A stretch of DNA of 8,882 bases from Clostridium sp. (GTDB lineage: Bacteria; Bacillota; Clostridia; Clostridiales; Clostridiaceae): the NCBI GenBank assembly GCA_018372555.1, contig JAHAIU010000110.1, positions 1 to 8,882 of the forward strand, written 5' to 3'. Position 1 is the stretch's first letter; each line of letters opens with the position of its first letter. Position numbers and translations under genes: made by a program. Below, piece by piece: positions 1 through 8,882 of this stretch. The notes beneath the pieces are model-generated. The model was given only the letters and a program-made list of their open reading frames with translations. It had not been told where the DNA came from and ran no database searches.

Positions 1-1199
1 GTTTCTAATTTTATATCAGTACTACTTGCTCCAACTGAAATTGCTAAAGCAGAACTTCCTGGTGCTCCTACTGTTGAAAGTTCTGGACCTGCATTACCAT
101 TTGCAACTACTGTAATAACACCAGCTAATGTAGCATTATTACAAGCAACTGATCCTGGAAATAATGCATCAGTAGTTCCTACCCCTAATGATAAGTTAAT
201 AACATCCATTCCATCTTCAACAGATTGTTCAATTGCTGCAACTATCCCTGATGTTCCACCACTTCCATATGGTCCTAGAACTCTATATGCATATAAATCT
301 ACATCAGGAGCCAAACCTGTAACTGCAAATTCACTTTCTGAGTTTGAACCAGTAGCTCCAATTGTTCCTGATACGTGAGTACCATGTGATGTATAGTAAG
401 CACTAGACCCACTAAACTCTACTGCTCCACTTGCAAGCCACTCTTCATAAGTTGTTTCCATCGGGTCATCATCATTATCTATAAAGTCATATCCGCCTAC
501 ATAGTTATCTCTTAAATCTGGATGATTATAATCAATACCAGTATCAAGTACCCCAACCTTAATTCCTTCACCTGTTAATCCTTCTTCTCTAAGCTTGTCC
601 ACTCCTATTAAAGGTGTACTAGTTACCATACGAGAATTAGAATTTTCCTTATTAACAGAATAACTTACATTTTCTGTTGAAACAGGATCAACTTGAACTA
701 TTTCATCTTTCCATATTGCTTTTACAACGCCACTTTCTAATAATGATTCTATATCTGTACCTTTTACTTCAATAGCAACACCATTGTATGTGTTATAATA
801 AGAATGTTTTATAGTATATAATTGACTTCTTTCTTTAGATTTTTCAGCTAAGAATTTTTCAAATACTTTGTGTTCATTTTCGACTTCTTGGATTGCCTTT
901 TTACTTTTTACTCCATTATTCAATGCCTCTTGCATTATAAGCGGTAGTGAATTAAATTCAACTATTATAGATTGATATTCTTCTGCAGTTGTATCTACCC
1001 CTTCTCTTATAGGATTAAGTTCTAGCTCAGTTGCTGCACTTTCCATTTCTAATTTATACTTTTCTGCTAAACTCTTTACTGAGCTCCCCCTATCACTATT
1101 GTAATAGGCCTTTGCCTCTAGTGGTGTTACTATTGACATAAATACAGTCATTGCAAGAATACTACTTGCTACTTTAATACCCAATTTTCTTTTTATCAT
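1..1199 (-). CDS. Secreted Vpr-like subtilisin-family serine protease, 3' end beyond window
   Basis: This is the first 399 codons of an extracellular S8 peptidase; the frame is open to the left edge. The ATG start is preceded by AAGGGGG. Residues 1-31 are a Sec signal peptide (MIKRK basic start, hydrophobic core, AKA before a likely cleavage site). Residues about 76-170 look like an I9 propeptide, the inhibitor and folding chaperone of subtilases. The catalytic domain starts near 195. The Asp motif VLDTGIDYNHPDL contains D219, the His motif SHGTHVSGT contains H272, and VANGNAGP contains oxyanion-hole N369. The blocks YAYRVLGPYGSGGTSG and NGNAGP strongly recall Bacillus Vpr, whose S8 domain carries an inserted PA domain; the visible part ends about where that insert would begin. 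The catalytic Ser and any C-terminal anchor are not visible. About 18 extra residues (roughly 248-270) lie between the Asp and His motifs. It should hydrolyse proteins or peptides outside the cell. It appears to be transcribed alone from its own long leader. The family is secure; substrate and exact subfamily are inference. Confidence 0.93.
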   Translation of the reverse strand, partial: MIKRKLGIKVASSILAMTVFMSIVTPLEAKAYYNSDRGSSVKSLAEKYKLEMESAATELELNPIREGVDTTAEEYQSIIVEFNSLPLIMQEALNNGVKSKKAIQEVENEHKVFEKFLAEKSKERSQLYTIKHSYYNTYNGVAIEVKGTDIESLLESGVVKAIWKDEIVQVDPVSTENVSYSVNKENSNSRMVTSTPLIGVDKLREEGLTGEGIKVGVLDTGIDYNHPDLRDNYVGGYDFIDNDDDPMETTYEEWLASGAVEFSGSSAYYTSHGTHVSGTIGATGSNSESEFAVTGLAPDVDLYAYRVLGPYGSGGTSGIVAAIEQSVEDGMDVINLSLGVGTTDALFPGSVACNNATLAGVITVVANGNAGPELSTVGAPGSSALAISVGASSTDIKLE

Positions 1200-1205
1200 G
1201 ATTTG

Positions 1206-1212
1206 CCCCCTT
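1206..1212 (-). promoter_or_regulatory. Ribosome-binding site of the protease gene
   Basis: AAGGGGG on the minus strand lies 6 nt before the ATG at 1199, separated by CAAATC. It is purine-rich and well placed, although it is G-richer than the usual AGGAGG. It fixes the ATG as the start and is followed directly by a typical signal peptide. The 12-mer around it (AAGGGGGCAAAT) occurs again 31 bp upstream. Confidence 0.75.
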
Positions 1213-1231
1213 ATTTATTGTAGTTATTAAA

Positions 1232-1243
1232 ATTTGCCCCCTT
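1232..1243 (-). repeat. Upstream copy of the RBS-like element AAGGGGGCAAAT
   Basis: The minus-strand 12-mer AAGGGGGCAAAT is repeated exactly at 1232-1243 and 1201-1212, spaced 31 bp apart. The downstream copy leads into the protease ATG. This upstream copy is not followed by an in-frame start codon at a usable distance. It could be a standby ribosome site, a binding site for a regulator, or the remnant of a small duplication; nothing decides between these. Confidence 0.5.
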
Positions 1244-1264
1244 TTCCTTGTAAAATATTTATAT

Positions 1265-1309
1265 ATTAAGGAAATGTTAAATTTTAATAAAATCTAACAT
1301 TTCCTTAAT
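1265..1309 (-). repeat. Perfect 15-bp inverted repeat (hairpin) in the protease leader
   Basis: ATTAAGGAAATGTTA at 1265-1279 pairs perfectly with TAACATTTCCTTAAT at 1295-1309 around a 15-nt AT-rich loop. In the protease mRNA this would form a stem 65 nt before the start codon, beginning 7 nt after the stop codon of the possible small ORF. It is not followed by a U-run on the minus strand (ATATAAATATTTTACAAGG), so it does not look like a complete intrinsic terminator. As DNA it could be an operator; as RNA it could be a stabilising or regulatory stem. The repeat is certain; its role is inference. Confidence 0.7.
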
Positions 1310-1316
1310 TTCATCT

Positions 1317-1409
1317 TTAAATCAAATCTCTACTAAACACAATATACTTTTTGTAAACTAAACTTATATAAAAAATAAAAGATATTATTAAGTATGTTTG
1401 AAATATCAT
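1317..1409 (-). CDS. Possible 30-aa hydrophobic small ORF in the protease leader
   Basis: An ATG at 1409 is preceded by AGGTGA at 1418-1413, complementary to the 16S rRNA 3' end, at suitable spacing. It opens a 30-codon frame ending in TAA. The peptide starts MIFQTYLIISFIFYISLVYK and continues with KYIVFSRDLI. That gives one hydrophobic, aromatic-rich stretch of about 17 residues followed by a Lys pair and a mixed-charge tail, consistent with a small membrane peptide. It lies entirely within the predicted leader of the protease mRNA, and its stop is directly followed by the 15-bp inverted repeat. I recognise no family. In sequence this AT-rich, short hydrophobic frames arise by chance because Ile, Phe and Tyr codons are AT-rich. 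The ribosome site and position are the only arguments that it is translated. Confidence 0.28.
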   Translation of the reverse strand: MIFQTYLIISFIFYISLVYKKYIVFSRDLI

Positions 1410-1486
1410 AAGTCACCTAATAATACCCTCTTATAATCTATCTTTAATATTATTTTTAATTTAACTTTAACTTTTATAACAATATT

Positions 1487-1516
1487 AGTATATATTAACA
1501 TTTATTTCCTTGTCAA
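1487..1516 (-). promoter_or_regulatory. Sigma-A-type promoter for the protease gene
   Basis: On the minus strand there is a perfect -35 hexamer TTGACA (1516-1511), an 18-bp spacer and a -10 hexamer TATACT (1492-1487, five of six matches). Transcription would start near 1480, downstream of the beta-galactosidase terminator and about 280 nt before the protease ATG. It is the best promoter match I found in this gap. No closer promoter of similar quality was seen, but none can be excluded in such AT-rich DNA. Confidence 0.6.
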
Positions 1517-1610
1517 TATATCTTTTATTTTATGAGTAATTTAAAAATATATAGCTATGTAAATTAATAAAATTCACTTTTTTATTATTTATTTCTAAAT
1601 ATCTGTAAAA

Positions 1611-1643
1611 TTAAAGGAACTTACCTTACGCAAGTTCCTTTAA
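1611..1643 (-). terminator. Rho-independent terminator of the beta-galactosidase gene
   Basis: TTAAAGGAACTT (1611-1622) and AAGTTCCTTTAA (1632-1643) form a perfect 12-bp stem with a 9-nt loop. On the minus strand it is followed by a T-rich tail (TTTTACAG directly after the stem). It starts 35 nt after the stop codon at 1679-1681. It should separate the beta-galactosidase transcript from the protease gene. Confidence 0.8.
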
Positions 1644-1678
1644 TAATATTTAAAATTTTCAATTTATATCTTTTAAGA

Positions 1679-7105
<5,427 letters not shown>

Positions 7106-7154
7106 CTAATATATCGAATTTCTTAACCATCACATTCTTAATATATTATTATAA

Positions 7155-7195
7155 AAAACCCCTTAACTAAATCTTTATATTAGTTAAGGGGTTTT
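7155..7195 (-). terminator. Strong rho-independent terminator of the upstream LPXTG gene
   Basis: AAAACCCCTTAACTAA (7155-7170) and TTAGTTAAGGGGTTTT (7180-7195) form a perfect 16-bp stem with four G-C pairs in a row and a 9-nt loop. On the minus strand the stem runs into TTTTTTAT, a proper U-tail. It starts 84 bp after the stop codon at 7279-7281. It ends the upstream transcript before the beta-galactosidase promoter region, so the two anchored proteins are probably not co-transcribed. On the plus strand the tail is weaker (TTTTAAATTT). Confidence 0.9.
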
Positions 7196-7278
7196 AAATT
7201 TAAAATTACGAATTTATTTTTATTATTATCATCCTAGATACTATAATCATGAAACATTACTTTATTTATTATAAAAGA

Positions 7279-8882
7279 TTAATGTTTTCTTCTTCTTAAC
7301 ACTGATCCAGCACCAAGAAGTAATGTTGCAATTCCTACTAATGCAAATCTTGAAGTACCACCTGTTGCAGGTAGGTTACCCTTACCTGATGTACCACTAT
7401 TCCCATTATTAGTTGTACCATTTCCATTATTACTGCTATTATTATTTCCACTATTGTTGTTTCCGTTGTTGCCATTATTATTGTTGTTATTTCCTTCTGC
7501 TAATTCTAAGCCACCTAAAGCTAATTCTAAGCCCTTTGATGCTTCATCTACTTCTACTTGAGTAGCTTCTTTATTATCTAAAGCTTTCTTAGCCTTTTTT
7601 AATTGTTTATTAAGTGCATTAACACTTTTCTTAGTGTACTTAGATGTATCTATTGCTTCAGCTTTATTTATTAGTTCTTCAAGCATAGATTTATCTGGTA
7701 TTAATCTTAAGTCTAAATAAGCTTTAATTAATTTATTGTAAGCCTCTTTCACTTCTTCTTCCATTGCATTTTCATCAGCTAATACTTTATTAGCTTTTTT
7801 AAGTTCAGCTTGAAGTTTAGACCAAGTTGATGGTATATATTTACTTTCATCTAAATCATTTATTATTTCAGCTAACTTTTCAAGTTGTTCTTTATCACCT
7901 TTCTTGAATTCTAGCATATGAATTACATCAATTAATCTATCTGAAGCTGCTTTCACTTCATCTGCTGTGGCATTTTCATCTGCTAAAACAGCCTTAGCAT
8001 TTTCTAATGCTGCTTCAAATTCTTTAACTACTGCTGGAACAACATTTTCAAGGGCTCCCTCTGCCTTAACTTCTTCAGCATACTCTATAGCTTTTCCTAA
8101 TACAGTTTTATCAACTTCTTTTATTGCTGTTGTTTTAAATATTACTGTACCTGCTTCTGATTTATTTCCAGCTGCATCAACTGCTTTTACACTTAATGTA
8201 TATTCAGTCCCAGCTGTAAGTTCAGTTACTTTAACTGATGTTCCATCATTAACTGTTGCTATTAAAGTATCACCATTATAAACTTCATATCCTGTAACAC
8301 CTACATTGTCTGTTGCTGCTGTCCAGCTGATATCTGCAGTATTTTCTGTAATATTCTCAGCCATTACTTCTGTTGGTACTGTTGGTGCCTCTGTATCAGC
8401 TACTTCAACATTTTGATATTGAATTTGTGGTGTAATATGAATAGATGGTTTTGTTGGATTATCAATATTTTGTGCTTCTATACGAATAAGATCCCCCTTA
8501 TTAACACTGATTTCCATAGTTTCTACATCAACCTTAACTTTACTTTCTGTTAGCTCATATGAGCTAATTTCTTCCCCATTATGAGTAAAGCTTAACCTAA
8601 CTTTTCCACCACTATTACCAGCTTGACGTAAATATGGTTCATCATCCTTAACTGATAAAGTAATTGTACCAGACTTAGGTGCTCTATAAACCATAGAATG
8701 TCCTTCTTCACGTCCTGATGTTCCTAAAGTATCAATTAACAATCCATGTGTTTCTTCAGTCGGCACTGTTGAATGATTTGGAGCATCAATTCCAACTCCA
8801 CCATAGTTATTACCATTCCACATTGGATAAGTTCCATCATAGTTTGTTAAATTACTATATACTCCATTTGCCTTCTTTTGAG
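7279..8882 (-). CDS. C-terminal part of a sortase-anchored FN3/FIVAR modular surface protein
   Basis: The frame is open to the right edge (first visible residues QKKANGVYSN), so the start and N-terminal domains are missing; 533 residues are visible. Numbered from the first visible residue: about 8-157 is a beta-rich module with a HGLLIDTLGTSGREEGHSMV segment, then APKSGTITL, NKGDLIRIEA and HITPQIQY. This pattern is seen in carbohydrate-binding-like beta-sandwiches beside glycan-degrading domains, but I cannot name the family. FN3 follows at 162-250 (DTEAPTVPTEV, ISWTAATDNVGVTGYEVY, YTLSVKAVDAAGNKS), then FIVAR at 255-324, 329-392 and 395-463, an Asn/Gly linker 464-502, LPATG 503-507, a short hydrophobic helix 512-527 and RRRKH. 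It should be covalently attached to the cell wall by sortase. The modules suggest the missing part is a glycan-active enzyme or adhesin. The FIVAR part is a close paralogue of that in the downstream beta-galactosidase. Surface anchoring is secure; function is unknown. Confidence 0.9.
   Translation of the reverse strand, partial: QKKANGVYSNLTNYDGTYPMWNGNNYGGVGIDAPNHSTVPTEETHGLLIDTLGTSGREEGHSMVYRAPKSGTITLSVKDDEPYLRQAGNSGGKVRLSFTHNGEEISSYELTESKVKVDVETMEISVNKGDLIRIEAQNIDNPTKPSIHITPQIQYQNVEVADTEAPTVPTEVMAENITENTADISWTAATDNVGVTGYEVYNGDTLIATVNDGTSVKVTELTAGTEYTLSVKAVDAAGNKSEAGTVIFKTTAIKEVDKTVLGKAIEYAEEVKAEGALENVVPAVVKEFEAALENAKAVLADENATADEVKAASDRLIDVIHMLEFKKGDKEQLEKLAEIINDLDESKYIPSTWSKLQAELKKANKVLADENAMEEEVKEAYNKLIKAYLDLRLIPDKSMLEELINKAEAIDTSKYTKKSVNALNKQLKKAKKALDNKEATQVEVDEASKGLELALGGLELAEGNNNNNNGNNGNNNSGNNNSSNNGNGTTNNGNSGTSGKGNLPATGGTSRFALVGIATLLLGAGSVLRRRKH
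7489..8118 (-). repeat. Triple-FIVAR cassette, copy in the upstream LPXTG gene
   Basis: This is the partner of the 630-bp cassette at 1922-2551. It begins at EVDK directly after the FN3 domain, where the other gene has a fourth FIVAR instead. Similarity fades at the Asn-rich linker. The membrane helices and tails beyond LPATG are unrelated, so the shared unit is the FIVAR block itself, not the whole C-terminus. Nearly unchanged blocks include [32 protein letters not shown] and [18 protein letters not shown]. Confidence 0.9.

Larger units (their letters stand above)
1200..1678 (-). other. Long AT-rich intergenic region: terminator plus protease-gene leader
   Basis: This 479-bp gap separates the beta-galactosidase stop codon from the protease start. 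Reading along the minus strand it holds the beta-galactosidase terminator (1643-1611), a good sigma-A-type promoter (1516-1487), a possible 30-codon small ORF (1409-1317), a perfect 15-bp inverted repeat (1309-1265) and two copies of an AAGGGGGCAAAT element, the nearer of which is the protease ribosome-binding site. If the promoter is correct, the protease mRNA has an untranslated leader of about 280 nt, which is long for such a gene. I see no recognisable riboswitch, T-box or tRNA in it, and no plus-strand gene. Confidence 0.7.

Noticed and set aside
1265..1309. Inverted repeat as an intrinsic terminator
   Set aside because: No U-run follows on the minus strand, the stem has few G-C pairs, and it lies in front of a gene rather than behind one.
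1381..1407. GATATT/AATATC short inverted repeat in the leader
   Set aside because: Only six A/T-rich base pairs; expected by chance in DNA of this composition.
7967..8281. Plus-strand open frame opposite the FIVAR and FN3 modules of the upstream protein
   Set aside because: It is a shadow frame created by the Ala/Glu/Lys-rich repeats on the other strand.
8821..8823. ATG at 8823 as start of the upstream gene
   Set aside because: The frame stays open to the window edge, no strong ribosome site precedes it, no signal peptide follows, and it falls inside a beta module of a protein that must be exported.

Overview
The window is very AT-rich. Its genes have strong Shine-Dalgarno sites, Sec signal peptides and LPXTG sortase signals, and the proteins combine GH2, NPCBM, FN3 and FIVAR modules. 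This points to a low-GC Gram-positive, most likely a host- or gut-associated Clostridium sensu stricto (C. perfringens-like); the species cannot be fixed from the sequence alone. All supported genes lie on the minus strand, so transcription runs from high to low coordinates.

Layout from right to left in the direction of transcription. (1) 8882-7279: the C-terminal 533 residues of a cell-wall-anchored modular protein (carbohydrate-binding-like beta-sandwich, FN3, three FIVAR, Asn-rich linker, LPATG anchor). Its N-terminal part, where any catalytic domain would lie, is outside the window. A strong terminator follows at 7155-7195. (2) 7003-1679: a 1774-residue secreted, sortase-anchored GH2 beta-galactosidase with a probable TTG start. 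Its parts are a LacZ-like core, a cadherin-like/Ig-like module, an NPCBM (CBM51), another beta module, four FIVAR, an Asn-rich linker and an LPATG anchor. A weak promoter and a CcpA cre-like site lie in front of it, and a terminator lies at 1611-1643. (3) 1516-1200: an unusually long leader with a good sigma-A-type promoter, a possible 30-codon hydrophobic small ORF, a perfect 15-bp inverted repeat and a duplicated ribosome-binding-site-like element. (4) 1199-1: the first 399 codons of a secreted Vpr-like subtilase (signal peptide, I9 propeptide, S8 domain with Asp, His and oxyanion Asn visible); the catalytic Ser lies beyond the left edge.

Taken together this looks like a surface glycan-foraging region. 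Two sortase-anchored, multi-modular proteins sit beside an extracellular serine protease, and each seems to be its own transcription unit. The two anchored proteins share a 630-bp cassette encoding three FIVAR modules (about 84% identical DNA and 77% identical protein by hand count), evidence of a shared or exchanged C-terminal display module. The most unusual non-coding part is the leader of the protease gene. I see no phage, insertion sequence, CRISPR, tRNA or rRNA.
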